Shown here: in pieces, positions 46,651 through 59,040 of the stretch
Position numbering within the stretch: the first letter of the stretch is position 1
How the letters are laid out: every line of letters begins with the position of its first letter
Source: Aedes albopictus
Lineage: Eukaryota; Arthropoda; Insecta; Diptera; Culicidae
Direction: 5' to 3'
DNA length: 64,000 bases
Assembly (NCBI RefSeq): GCF_035046485.1
Contig: NC_085137.1
Location: 502,468,536 to 502,532,535 of the forward strand
The notes under the pieces: generated by a model
Told to the model about the DNA's origin: nothing
The model's input: the letters and a program-made list of their open reading frames with translations, nothing else
Database searches by the model: none
Translations under genes and position numbers: made by a program

Positions 46651-48056
46651 GGCTTTGTCTAGAGTCATTGATTCAGTCTAAAAATGGTAGTGTTTTTGAA
46701 AATTGACACTTTGCCATTTACGACACACTTCAACCAAAGTCGTTTATATCCCGAAAAAAAAATGGCTTAATAAGCCCCACTCTATATTGGTAAGAACAGA
46801 TAAAAATCAAGTGTGTTCACATTTTGCAGATAGGCCCTTTCCAAATGTTACGCTAACAGTAGAAATTAAAATATAGTTCTGTTTAAATAGATCACAAATA
46901 ACGTTGAAATTTCGTGGAAAAGCATGCCGTACTTGATGTGCTGTGTTTATGATTCAAATTATTATTTTGACAGCAGTGTTGCCAAATATGCCATTCAATA
47001 AAAAATTATATTTGCTGATTTCGAAATTAAAATTGTCTGTTTCAGAAATATCGAATTTTCTTCAAATGTTTTCAAATTGTCAATTGTTTTCTATGTATCA
47101 ATCTGATGATTTATCGTTAATTAGTCAGCCAAATGCACAATCGATTCTGGTATACAAAACCAGCACAGAAAAGGAAACTTCCTGTCATTCACCCTGACAT
47201 GCTCGCATCGCATTCCTCTCTGGTGGCGGGCGGCGGTCATTGTCGTCGTGGGCAATTAAATCGATCCATTCGGAAACAATTTTATGGTTCATCGTCGGCG
47301 GGAATGATTGGAGTCATCCCATAAATGTGTGACCACCGCATCCAAAGGCAATAATGCGTTAAAAGAAAACGACGACGGCGATAATAGTCGCGTCGACGCC
47401 GCGATTCGCCAGCCTGCTGTCAAGTTCAGTGGAAATTGATTCTTATGTCACTGACTATCATCGGCAGCAGTTGCAATGCGGCGAGGCGCAAAGCGCAGCA
47501 GGCGATATCACGCGGGGTTTCTGCGACTACCAGCCAGGTAGTTCCAATTATTAAGAGTGTCAATTTTTATGGCTTTGATACAGATTTGAATCAGGTTATG
47601 CTACAATGGCAGCGACTGTGCCAACTGAGTTGTTTTCTGCCTGGTCCCATAACTTAGTGTTTTGGTGTGCATGATTCCAACAAAAGATGTCATAATCGGA
47701 GGGAAACTAGGTTTGCCGTTTACTTTTCGGTTTGTTTTTAGCAACTCCTACGAGATTTATGCAATGTTTTTAGCAAATTGGAACAAAATACTGGTTTAAG
47801 GTAAAGATTGTGACATCTACGGTTGACCTAAATCTGGCATGAAATTAGCTACGTTCTAACTAAATGAATCGTCCCTAATGAAGGATAACGTGCCGATCCA
47901 AGTAACATTGTTTAGCCACATAGACAAGCAGAGAGGTTCTTAGAACCATGATAAAACCAAAATAAAAGGTATTAGGTAGGTTTTATGAATTCAGAGCAAC
48001 TTTTTGACATTTCAGCGGGCAATATGATCATCAGAAATAGGGTATTTTAGCCAATA
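46651..48056. other. unique region
   Basis: 47180-47520 is a GC-richer island between AT-rich stretches. No gene recognised. Confidence 0.4.
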
Positions 48057-48562
48057 GTGGATTTTTAACCAATGGTGAACTCCCTTAAATTTTTCTCAAA
48101 TTTCCTGTTCAAATCGGTTTTTACCGGTGAACTTCTACCGGGAGACGAGGGTTCATGTTCATAGAAAGTAGTTTCAAGTGATGGAATTACGATGGAAAGC
48201 AATAATTTGATTATTTGAACACATTTGCAAATGTAAACAAATCTGGGGGGCCACTATTGGTTAAATCTCAGGAGGTCCAAGACTATTGTCTCCGATTTAA
48301 CATGGTAGGAGATAACGATCTGCCCAATCGTGGACCCCGGGAGACCACTGGATAATTTGAGCCAGATTTGGAACTTCCAAAATGGAAGGATCATTTTATG
48401 ACAAGTATAGGGTGTTTTTGTATGGTTTTTATGTGCAATGTGTAGGAAAGAAATAGAACCTGTTGCGCAATCGTTGACAAAGGCAATTTAATTACGATAT
48501 CATACTGTTTTCACGATCAGAGCCATTTTCAGCTAATTAGGGGTCCACTATTGGTTAAAAAT
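48057..48562. mobile_element. candidate element with TTTTTAACCAAT ends
   Basis: TTTTTAACCAATGGTGAACT at about 48062 and its near complement GTCCACTATTGGTTAAAAA at about 48545 face each other. CCACTATTGGTTAAA also recurs inside at about 48250. No clear target duplication. Confidence 0.4.
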
Positions 48563-48863
48563 ATATTATTCTCTTCTTTTAATAATTGGCAATTCTTTCT
48601 AATTTTACCATTCGGAGATTAGTTGGCGCCATTGCTGTAATGGCAAAATCAGAGCTGGTTACTCAAGGTTTACAAATTTCGGCCCATATATTGGTAGGCC
48701 CGCATGAAAACGACTTCAATATTGCGAATTATTATTTCACTATTTTTTTCTCTGTAATTATCGCGGAAGGGGCATTCTTGCAGGAATTTCTTTTTGATCT
48801 TAGCAAGAATTAGAATTGTCTCCAAGTTTACCCTCTAGGATATCGCCAAACATTTCCCTAGAG
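48563..48863. other. unique spacer
   Basis: Nothing recognised. Confidence 0.4.
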
Positions 48864-49043
48864 GTGGAGCGGACCTGGTGTGATGGTTAGAACACATGAC
48901 TATTACGCCGAAGACCTGGGATCAAATCCCACTCCCGACAAACTTGCAAAATGTGAGTTCTTCCGTCGGAAGGGAAGTAAAGCGTGATCCCGAGATAAAC
49001 TAGCCTAGGGCTAAAAATCTCGTTAATACTGATATAAAAAAAA
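48864..49043 (+). mobile_element. tRNA-derived SINE with 9-bp duplication, second copy
   Basis: Same head and middle as 40014-40224, with B-box-like GGATCAAATCC and a short A-rich tail. TCCCTAGAG is duplicated at 48855-48863 and 49044-49052. Confidence 0.85.
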
Positions 49044-49052
49044 TCCCTAGAG

Positions 49053-50300
49053 ATTCTTCCACAATAATTAAACAATTTTTCGAAATTTTCATAGTCCGAA
49101 AATTTTCTCAGGATTTCCAAGAATGATTTGGGCAAGAATACGTTCAAGAATTTCTCCAGGTATCCCTTTAAATGACATTTATGTCTATCTAAAAAAAAAG
49201 TTTGAAAATTGCTATAGTTTCCTCCAGAGATTCGTCTTGAAACTAGTCCACGGGTTATTTCAGAAATTCCTTCAGGGATTCTTTCGCAAATTTCCTGAAA
49301 GATTTCTACCGAAGTTCGTAATTAAAATTCTTTTTATGCATTTATTTAAACATTGCAGAAGGAATTTATCTAGGAATATTATCAGAACTCCTTACAGGAT
49401 TTTTTTTGTGATTTCTCCTGAAATTCATCTAGAGACAGACTCAAAAAATCGTCTAGCAATTTCTCAAGAGGTTTCTCCAGAAATTTCTTCAAAAATGTCT
49501 TCAGGAGATTTTCTTCTCAGTAATTCGAAGATTCTTCCAGAAATTCCTCCAGGGGTTTCCTTTACAAATCAGAAAATTTTCCAGGAACTCTTTCAGAAAA
49601 TATTGTTACTGCATATACTCAGGGACAGGGATGGCATTTTGCACTAAAAAATGAGGAGCTTGCCATCCCTGTTCAGGGATTCTCTTAGGTATTTATTTAG
49701 AAATTCATCTAGAAAACCCTTAAGAGATTTTTCTGGAAACTCATCCAGGAGTTTCTCCAGAAGCTCCACCAGGTATTCCTCCAGAGATTGCTTAGGTGTT
49801 ATTCATACCTAACATATCTTGCAGGAAGATTTCTTACATAAAAAAAACAGAGTTCCTGAAGATATTTTTTTTTTCTGCAGGATTTCCTTCAGAAATTTCT
49901 CCGGATAGTGTTTCAGGGATTTTCTTTTAAAAAAAATATATGAAATTCTTTTTGGAATTACTCCATTCCTCACGGATCTCTAGGAGTTCTCGCAAGGCCT
50001 TCTTCAGAAGCTGCTCCAGGGATCCCTCAGAAATTTATTAAAGAATTCCTAGAGAACATTTGTCTGCAAGTTCAGCAGTGATTTCTGCAGACATTTTCAA
50101 GCATTTTTTTTTGACTTACTTTCAGAGACCCTCTAGATTACTAGATGATTTTCAGTTTTTTTACTTGTTTCCAGGAATTCCTCTAGGGATAATTTCAGTA
50201 ATTGCTTCAGGATTTTTCTCCAGGAATGTCTTCAGAAAATTGTCAAGAATTTCATCGAGGAATCTCTTTCAGATTCCATAGATTTGATTAGAAATTCCTA
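49053..50300 (+). repeat. degenerate TTCC-type array block
   Basis: Units such as TTCTTCCAGAAATTCCTCCA repeat. A 174-codon frame at 49123-49647 is a product of the array. The polarity flips at about 50300-50340. Confidence 0.65.
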
Positions 50301-50329
50301 CATGTTTTTTTTTATAATTCGCTCATTTT

Positions 50330-51895
50330 TTTCAATTTTTGAATGAAGTTCTGAAAAATCCCTGGAGGAATATCTGCTAAAAATCCTGCAAGAATCTCTT
50401 TCGGAAATCTAGGAGATATATCTGACGGAAAATTTCGGCTCAGTTATGCCCATGTGGGGCCCGATAAACGAATAAGTTAAAAAAAATATTTGACGGAACT
50501 GCAGGAGCAATCTCTAAAACAAAAAACTTGTATGAGTTTATACAGGAATCTGAAGAAATTTCTCAAATAATTGTTGGAGGAACGGTTGATGGAATTTTCA
50601 AAGAAATCTCTGAAGGGTTTTTGAAAAAACTAACAAAGGAATTTTTGAAAATTCCATGGAAGAGCTTTTGAACAGGCTCTTGCTGAAATCCCTACTGTTA
50701 TATCCAGAAGGAATCCTCCTAAAGAAAATATAATGAAGTCTCTGGAGGCATCTTATGAACTTCCTGAAAACATCGGGAAACCATTTAATGAAGTGACCCA
50801 TAATTCCTAGAGACATCCTCTCATAAAGTTCATGGAGGGTTTTCTGGAAGTATTTCTAATGAAAGATGAGAGCGTATTTCTGAAGGAATTCCTTTGTGAA
50901 TACATGGAGAAACTTCTAGATCTGAAGATTAAAAAAAAACTCTTGAGATTGCCGTAAGGTGCTCCTGTACATATAAAACCACGGGAAATTTGCAGAATAA
51001 ATTACTTAAAGCATCCGTTAAGAAATTCTTAGAATTTTCCTTACAAGAAGTGCTCGAGAAATTTCTGGAGGAAATCCTGAAGAAATCTTTGTATGAACTC
51101 TGGATGTTCTGGATGTATCTCAGAAGAAATTTCGATACACATTCATGCGGGAATTTTCAATGGAATGCCTAGAGCAATTCCTCAGCATTTGCCTGGTGAA
51201 CTTCTTGAAGAAAGATCTGTTAGATTTTTTTCGGAAAAAAACATTGGATGAATTTTTGAAATAATCTTCAAAATAGTTTCTGATGGAATTTCTGTAGAAA
51301 ATCCAAAGGACTTTTTTAACGAATCCCTGGAAGAATTTTTAAAACAGTTTTGAAGGAACCCATGGAAATCTACATAAAATAATTCTTGGAGAAGTTCTGG
51401 AATCCCTGGAAGAAGGATCTAAAGAAACTGCTAAAGGATTTTCTCAAGGAAACCCTGTTAGATTTAAGACCGAATTCTTGGAGTAATTTTTAGAGGTATC
51501 AATGCAACAATTTTTTAAGGAATCAATCAAATATTTCTTAGAATAATTCTTGAACGAATTTTTGTAGGAATTTCATACAGAATTTCTGAAGGAGTCCCTT
51601 GAAGAACTTCATAAGAAATGTATGGAAGAAAGCATTTCTGTAAAAATCCGTGAAATAATTCTAGTATGGATTTCGGAAAAATCTATGGACCAATTTCTAA
51701 GGAATCCCATGGAAGATTTTCAATAAATATTCTTGGAGAACTTTCTAGAGCACCCTGGAGGAAATTCTGAGGGAAATTGTAGAGGATTCCCTACAGCAAT
51801 CTTTTGAAATTTTAAAAACGAATCTGTGGAAGACTTGCTGAAAGTATTTCCAGGAGGAAGTTCTGAAATTAATTGCTGGTGTGATGTCTGAAAAA
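50330..51895 (-). repeat. degenerate GGAA-type array block
   Basis: Units such as GGAATTTCTGTAGAAAATCC are the complement of the preceding block, and the two blocks are of similar length (about 1.25 and 1.55 kb). Confidence 0.65.
50431..50485 (+). mobile_element. 55-bp retroposon stub with 13-bp duplication
   Basis: ATATCTGACGGAA (50418-50430) and ATATTTGACGGAA (50486-50498) flank a short insert ending GAATAAGTTAAAAAAA. This looks like the extreme 3' end of a LINE or SINE inserted into the array. Confidence 0.65.
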
Positions 51896-51970
51896 CTTGG
51901 CAAACAATCCTAAAAGAAGCTCAACAATTCCAGTTTTTGCTAAGAAGCTATTTTGTAACATGTATAAAAG

Positions 51971-54417
51971 TAGAGGTGTGCGCCGCCGCGCCACGCCGGC
52001 GCCGCCGCCGATTTTCGGTTCACGCCGCCGCCGCCGATTATTTTTCGGCGCGCCGCCGCTTACGCCGCCGAACTCCAATTTTCTACGCCGATCCCAAAAA
52101 CGCATTGATAAATTAAATTATTTCTTTACATATTTCATTATAATATTTCAAGCAATGGAGTCATCTATATACGTAGGGTCGTTTTCAGCGGTGGTCCATT
52201 TTTTGGTCCAAATTTATAACAGTTCTAAAAAAGTAAAGGAGTTTGACCATCGAATTAAAACGAGTTTACAAAGATACCGGGGGTTCCTGAAGATAACTGA
52301 TGGCTGAGAAAAGAATCTAGGGATTCCGAAGATTTAAGAAAATGCTGGTGGTTCTGAAAAAAAGTTGTTTTCGTGTTCATCTCCAGAAGAGATGAAATTT
52401 CTCCAGCAACTCTTCTGAGGATTCTACCAGCAGTTTCGCCAAGCATTCCGCTAAGAGTTCCTCCGGGAACTCTTGAAGGTCCTTCGGGAAATCCGAGGGT
52501 TTCCTCCGAAACATCCTCTAGGAGTTTCTTCGGGCATTGCCATAGAAGTCTGAGACTTTTTGTAGTACTTCCTCTAGAAACTCCTCTAAGAGTTACTCCG
52601 AGTATTCTTTTAGGAGATCCTCCAGGAATTCATCTAGAAGTGTTGAAGTTTTTCCTGGGAATTCCTTAAGGGGATCATCCGGCAATTCCTCTAGGACAGA
52701 GGGACGAATGACTAGGTAAAGTCCCTCTTCAAATACACACACAATTCCTCTAGAAGCACCTCCGGGAATTTCTCCACGAGTTCTTCAACGAGTTCATCCG
52801 GGAATTCCTTAACGAAGTTCTACGGGAATTCCTTTAAGAGTGCATAGAAATTGCACTGGAAATACCAGAAGTTTCCTCCGATAATTCCTCTAGAAGTTTC
52901 TCTTGTAATTCCTCTAGTAGTTTTTCCGGGAATTCTTCTGGAAGTTCTTCCGGCATGTTTTGTAGCAGTTCCTCCTGGAATTCTTTCAGGAGTTTCTTTA
53001 AGAGTTCGCCCGAAAATTCTTCCAGAAGTTTCTCCGGACATTCCTCTAGAAGTTCCTGTGGGAATTTCTCTAGGGTTTCCTCAAGGAGTTCTTCCGGGAA
53101 TTCCTTCCCTTCCGAGTTCCTTCGGGGATTCCTCACCATTTTTTCCGACAATTACACTAAGAGTTTCACAGTGACTTTATCTAAAAGTTCTTCCGGGAAT
53201 TCCTCTGGAAGTTCTTCCTGGAATTCGTTTAGAAGTGCTTCCGGGAGTTCGAATATCTTTGGGAACACTTTTACGAGTTTCACCAGGAAGAAGTTCCCCA
53301 GACAATGTCACTACGAGTTGCTATATAAGTTTTTTCTAGAACTTGCTGGGTATGCCAGGAGATTCCTTCGAGTAGTCCTTTAAGAATTTCCCTGAACGTT
53401 AATCTAGGAGTTCTCCCAGGAATTTCTCTAGAAGTATCTGAGTTCATCTGGTAATTTCTCTACGAGTTCTTCCGAGAATTTCTTCGCGATTTTTTTTGGG
53501 AATTCTTATGGGAGTTCCATCGGGAGTTGCTCTAGAAATCCGGCTAGTAATTCCTCAAGAAATTCTTCCGGTAAATTCATTAAGAGCTCATCCGAGAACT
53601 CATCTATGAATACTTCTGGTAATTTCTCTACGAGTTTCTCCTTGAATTCCTTTTCGATTTTCTTTGGCAATTTCTCTACGAGTTCTTCCGAAAATTCCTC
53701 CGAAAGTTCCTCTGGCAATTACTTTACTAGTTGCTCTGTATTTCTGGGAGTTGCACAAGGAATGCCCGGAATTTCCTCCGAGAATTCTTCTATGAGTTCC
53801 AAATTCCCTTAAGAATTCATCTGGCAATTTCTCTAAGAATTCTTCTAAGATTTGTTTCTGGAACTCTTCCAGGAGTTTCCACAAACGTTCCTCTAAGAGT
53901 TCATCAGTGAATTCTTTTAGATGCTCTTTTGGAATTTCGTTTAGAAGTTCATCCGGGAATTCCTCTAGGTGTACCTAGAGGAATGCCATTACGAATTCCT
54001 CCGGGAATTCTTTAAAGAGTTTATTCGGAAATTCCTCTAGAAATTCCACCGGGAATTCCTCTAGAATTTCTTCTGCGAATTCCTTCAAAAGGTCATTCTG
54101 GATAGTTTATTGGGCAGCTGATTCACCATAACAATTATTTCAATAAATAAAAAAAAAAACTTATGAAAATAAAAAAAATAACTAAAACGTAGCTATAAAC
54201 ATGTCATAGCATCTTCAAAATGATGAGTTACTCAAAATAAAACACTGATATTGATCAACGGAATTAACAAAAATTTAAAAATTATGACCACGCCGTTTCA
54301 CGCCGCCGCCGCCGCCGCCGAAAATTCATTCGGCGTCAGGCCGATCGCGCCGCCGCCGCCGGCCAAAAATGTGCAAAACGCCGCCGTCGACAGATTTCAA
54401 ATCGGCGCACACCTCTA
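51971..54417. mobile_element. hAT-type non-autonomous element, 2.4 kb
   Basis: Terminal inverted repeats TAGAGGTGTGCGCCG and CGGCGCACACCTCTA (15 bp) are flanked by exact 8-bp duplications TATAAAAG at 51963-51970 and 54418-54425. TAGAGGTGTGC tips plus an 8-bp duplication are typical of hAT elements. Both subterminal regions are GCC-rich (51980-52080 and 54290-54400). The interior has no transposase and is mostly a TTCC-type array. Confidence 0.85.
52310..54110 (+). repeat. TTCC-type array inside the hAT-type element
   Basis: Units close to TTCCTCTAGAAGTTCTTCCG recur at a 12/24-bp rhythm, more regular than in the other arrays. Minus-strand frames read EELLEEFPEK-like glutamate and leucine strings, an effect of the 12-bp period. 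All of it lies between the transposon ends. Confidence 0.75.
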
Positions 54418-54425
54418 TATAAAAG

Positions 54426-56924
54426 TGCAAAATATTAAAAAATACAAAATACATATAAAAAATTGGCTTTGGTTATTATCGGCAGGTATGTTCTCTTCGT
54501 CATGAAGGGTTATGTCGGCCAAATTGCCTGATGCTTGGTCATATAATTCAGCTTGGTTGGGAAGGGTTTGAGGTCAACTCTGAGTTCGACGTGTTTAAAA
54601 AAAAAAAAAAAATGACCAAGAGACCAAAACTGCCGAAAATATACATTTTTTCCTATTTGCAATAATGGGAGATAAACATTTTTTTTTTGATCTGAAGAAC
54701 TGGTTACTCAATGAGTAACTTGGAGTAACCTCGATGACACCACTGGTTGGCGCTGAAACTGACAATATTTTATCAGATTTCTTCTTCTTTAAATCATAGG
54801 CTGTTCTTTAGAGTTGTACTGATGTGGAGAACAGTCGCATGATCATTTAAGTTCTTCATTCCTTTTTCGGCCAAATTGCATTCGACCAAACGGCGTTCGG
54901 CCAAATGATCCGGAACCCTTCTTTACGGTAGCAAACCCACAACTGGTATGGTAAATTCTCCAGAAAAATGTTTCATTTTCTTCCAATGACAACAGTTCAT
55001 CCGAGCACGGAACTTTGAACACGGTCATAACTGCACATATTTGCATTTGAAAGCCCATTCATGGCATGTAGCAGATAAACAGTGCAAAAAAAAGCCTATT
55101 GTTTTACAAATGCCTCGTCTCAGTTTCCATACATTCCATCATCTATCCATCACATTCAAATTGGTCGAGCACAGAAATTGCTTCGCGCCTGCAAGCCATT
55201 ACAATTAGGTACCTACTGACGAAGATTTTGCGCACATGAGAATGGATGGATTGACGACACCACAATATAATCCAAATCCGAATAATGGGGAACCCTACAT
55301 TAGTGGGTAATGCAACATCTGCCACCAGGCATGCACGCACATGGTTTGAAACAAAAGCGACCAACTACATACTCCGCAATCACTGCAATAAGCGGACTCG
55401 CAGATAGGCGAAGGTGTTTGTTTTGGAGCAATTGAATGGCGACGATTGCAAATTGTTTGCCTGTTATGCGCAGTTTGGTGCAATTTTTCCCTTCATTACC
55501 GTTGGTTCGACACTACTGCTACAAAGTCTGCTGCAGGGCTGGTTACGGACATCAGAATAGAAAAGAAACCGTCAACTAGGAAAACAATGGAAATAGTTCT
55601 TCTTAGTAGAAAAGTTCTGCACATACACATACACAATAATTACACATACATACAGACAGACATAAATTGTACAGATGTGGATAACTAACACTGAGAAAGA
55701 TTACAAGTGGTAGTCGAAATACACGTATCTGTCAAAGAATTAGCAAAAGAGGGTGGAATTAAAAGGTACAAAACTGATTACACTTATTCGAAAAACAAAA
55801 ACTCCGTTGGTTCTTGAATTTCAAATTCCGATTTATTTTCATATTCTTTAATCACTTAACCTAATTTACAGCTCTTTTGTCCACTAGGGCACTGCGTGAG
55901 CGATTCCAATTGGCGACTGCACTTGCATTTTGTACAGCGCCTAAATGTATTCTTTTCTTATTCTACTATATCGAACTGATGCCTTTGCGCTGCTGTCACT
56001 TTTCTACCTTGTCCATGGTAGAATGAACGAATGCCAATTGATTTTTTTAATTTTTTAATATGTTTTACAAACTTTTGCAAATTTTATTTTTGTCAATTGA
56101 TATTTAAAGTGATTCAGACGATTAATTATGATTTAGTGACTTCCTCTGTTACCAGCCCTGCCAATTGCGCAAATCAGACCCCACTCGAGTAGGTGCCATC
56201 AGTTAGTAGTAAGTTTTCCTTCAAACATCAAACGATTCGCGTTGTTATGATTATCTGACATACGTGATCTTTTGCTCAAATTTCGCGAATCACTGACTCG
56301 CACTAGTAGTGAGTGAGCCTCGCTCGCAAAACAAAGCCCCGATTCATTGGTAGGTACCAGAGACAGTGCGAAAAATGGCAACCGGCGGTAATCGCAGTAG
56401 CGCGCGGTTGTTAGGTCGCGTTATTAAAAATTAATAAATCATATTGTATGGCCATAATATGAGATGGTGGGCTCGCGCCAGTCACGCCAATAATGGAGAA
56501 GATGAACGAACACTAGGCCAAGTGAGGCCAGGCCAGGCAGACAAGACAGGGTGATTTGGCAAACAAAGCTGTTGAGACTGTGATCCGCATCGAAGTGGAT
56601 TAGATGGATGAGTGAGCTGAGTAACATTGTATACAGCGTGTTGAAAATAAACATGCAGCATAACAAATTTATTTATAGCTTGGGGCGATGCCAAATTTTG
56701 TCGTTGCAGGAATTGGAGGGTGACGTATATGAATGAATGAATTCAATTTAAAGAATGACTTATTTTTTGTTGCAAAACCAGAAGCTATTTGGGTCAAGTG
56801 ATTTTTTGCATTTGAGGCCATATTTTCTTGGTGAGCGGCAAACTTTTTTTTTGTGACGTAGTTGGGGCCGCAAAGCTCTCCAAAATTGGAGAATATTCAA
56901 CTTTTTTCAGCTCAGCTGAAGATG
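54426..56924. other. unique region
   Basis: No transposon ends, arrays or long frames recognised. It could be host intergenic or intronic DNA. Confidence 0.4.
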
Positions 56925-56965
56925 GCTTAGCTTAGCTTAGCTTAACTTAGCTTAGCTTAGCTTAG
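56925..56965 (+). repeat. GCTTA pentanucleotide microsatellite
   Basis: About eight GCTTA units with one variant (ACTTA). This is not the insect telomere repeat. Confidence 0.9.
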
Positions 56966-57299
56966 ACTGACTGCACACATCTATGGTTGCTATTCCGTGA
57001 TTGACCCGAACCAATGACAGTTGCGCAATGAATCAACTGAATAATTGACTGGGAGTGGTCAATATTCTCACTGTGCACACTTCAGAGACTCTCTTTAACA
57101 GCGTGGCGCCGGCCACGTCCTTGCAGTCAGGTTGGAAGAGGGAAGGAATATTAGTAACAACCTTTGTTAAGTGAAGGCCCGCGTTTACCGCTGCGACTCC
57201 ATCAAAGGCTGCAGGAAGGAGTGTTTGTTAGTAGGAAAGGTATCGTTGGGTCTGGATTCAATTTGATAAGTAATATGACCTTCGTGTCATGCTGGTTAT

Positions 57300-57835
57300 T
57301 GCGCTATTGTTTACTTTACGCGGAAAGCAAACAATCGACCACCCGCATTAGGTGGTCGCTTATTATTTACTGCAAACGACGCGACAAAATATGCAATCTA
57401 ACACGCTATTATTCGCTTCACTCGAAAAGCAAACAATCGATCACCCACGTCAGGTGGTCACTTAATATTTCGAATCGAACCGCGAAAGCTAGTCGACAAA
57501 TATTTAGGGAATCGCGCCACTTGGGCGGTGGCTTCTATATTCGTCTGTTTTCTACTATAACTCCGTCAAATTTGAAAAAATTGACACAACTTTTGGAATG
57601 TGGTGAGATAGGTATAGTCTCTACCCGTGTACAACATTTCAAGTCAGTTGGTTCAAAATTGACTGAGTAATAGTGGAAAACAGACGAATATAGAAGCCAC
57701 CGCCCAAGTGGCGCGATACCCTAACTGCAAATGACACGACCAAACATGCAAGCTGACGCACTATTGTTCATTTCATATGAGAAGCAAACAACTGATCACC
57801 CACGTCAGGTGATCGTTCAGTCCAGCTCAGCTGAA
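57300..57835 (+). repeat. diverged tandem repeat, three units of about 100-130 bp
   Basis: Each unit carries GAAAGCAAACAATCGACCAC-like sequence and GTCAGGTGGTC-like motifs (57325, 57430, 57785). The third unit is separated by the MITE at 57504-57724. CAGCTCAGCTGAAGATG occurs both at about 56910 and at 57822, flanking the region. A 168-codon frame across it is not considered a gene. Confidence 0.65.
57504..57724. mobile_element. hairpin MITE inserted in the tandem repeat
   Basis: TTAGGGAATCGCGCCACTTG and its complement CAAGTGGCGCGATACCCTAA form arms of about 48 bp. The centre (about 125 bp) is unpaired. No clear target duplication. Confidence 0.75.
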
Positions 57836-58261
57836 GATGCCTCCATAAAAATCCAGTTTTAAAAACTTTAACAATAATTTGAAGTTCTTCTGTTGTATAT
57901 AAACTTGCAGAAGATGTTTACCTGCCATTATGTGCTGAAATCGGATCTAGGAATGTGTTTTCTATAAAGCTGGCATAGCATAGCATGGCATGAACACTTG
58001 CATAAATTGTGGATGGAGTTGCAAAGATGAGTGTATATATCGCCATTGCATCTGTCGCTATTATCTACAAAAACATAGACCCACTCATCTCCACACACCT
58101 GGCAAAGTCCTTTCAAGCATTTTTATTAGATCCTATCATCAACTTATAAAAAGTCCAGAACTTAATCAGCTTTCAGTACATGATAGGATGGTTAAAAATA
58201 GAAACTATCTAAGAGATGTATGGCAATATAGTACTTTAGTATACAATGAAATAATTGGAAA
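57836..58261. other. unique spacer
   Basis: Nothing recognised. Confidence 0.4.
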
Positions 58262-58273
58262 GATATCACCAAG

Positions 58274-58549
58274 TTAGGGCCCATATAGCCGAGGCGGTAA
58301 ACGCACGGGTATTCAGCATGACCATGCTGAGGGTGACGGGTTCGATTCCCGGTCGGTCCAGGATCTTTTCGTAAAGGAAATTTCCTTGACTTCCTTGGGC
58401 ATAGAGTATCTTCGTGCCACGATATACACATGCAAAATGGTCATTGGCAGAGGAAGCTCTCAGTTAATAACTGTGGAAGTGCTCATAGAACACTAAGCTG
58501 AGAAGCAGGCTTTGTCCCAGTGAGGACGTTACGCCAAGAAGAGGAGGAG
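58274..58549 (+). mobile_element. Feilai-like tRNA-derived SINE with 12-bp duplication
   Basis: A box TAGCCGAGGCGG near 58287 and perfect B box GGTTCGATTCC at 58339-58349. The tRNA-unrelated body includes AACTGTGGAAGTGCTCATAG and AGCTGAGAAGCAGGCTTTGT, with an AAGAAGAGGAGG tail. GATATCACCAAG is duplicated exactly at 58262-58273 and 58550-58561. The body matches Feilai of Aedes aegypti as I remember it. Confidence 0.85.
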
Positions 58550-58561
58550 GATATCACCAAG

Positions 58562-59040
58562 GTCCATCTCGTCAAACGACACATTTTCTTGACTTTTCGT
58601 TCAATGTTTACTCTCTGCCCCGAAACAATAACTTTCTAACAAGCAACGCACACGCCCTCTGATTACTTTTGGCACCAACCAAAAAATCCCGGTCTTTCAA
58701 ATTCAAATTAGGTCGTTTGTTCTGAAGAGGCCAGCAACGTAACACAACTTTTGTAAATTCAACGATCTTCGGTAGCTCCCTTCCTCAAGGTAACACAAAA
58801 CATTCCTTGCCCGAATGCACTAAAGCAAATCACAAACACTCGCTCCAAGTCCCAATCACACAACTTTTCCCGACAAAATTCGTGATATGTATTAAAAAAA
58901 AAAAAACCTGACAGCAAATACAAAAGCAGGCACTCGCGCGCACTGCTTGCTGCGATACCGTATGAAATATCAAGTATTAGCTGTCCCGGCAAATATCATA
59001 CTGCTTGCCTACTGTGTTTTTTTGTTCACATGTAGCTTCA
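58562..59040. other. unique spacer
   Basis: Nothing recognised. Confidence 0.4.

Noticed and set aside
49123..49647. 174-codon plus-strand frame
   Set aside because: It lies wholly in the degenerate array and translates to PEISS/RNSS-type monotony without a domain.
52834..53884. Minus-strand frames rich in glutamate and leucine, coiled-coil-like
   Set aside because: The pattern follows the 12/24-bp period of the TTCC array. All three frames give similar low-complexity strings, and no initiation context or splice structure is present.
52834..54100. CRISPR-like or phage-type array
   Set aside because: Units are not conserved, there are no unique spacers of uniform length, and the context is eukaryotic.
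56925..56965. Internal telomeric repeat
   Set aside because: The unit is GCTTA, not the TTAGG expected for many insects, and dipterans such as mosquitoes lack TTAGG telomeres.
57164..57670. 168-codon plus-strand frame
   Set aside because: It crosses two tandem units and into a MITE, so it mixes unrelated sequences; no domain is visible.
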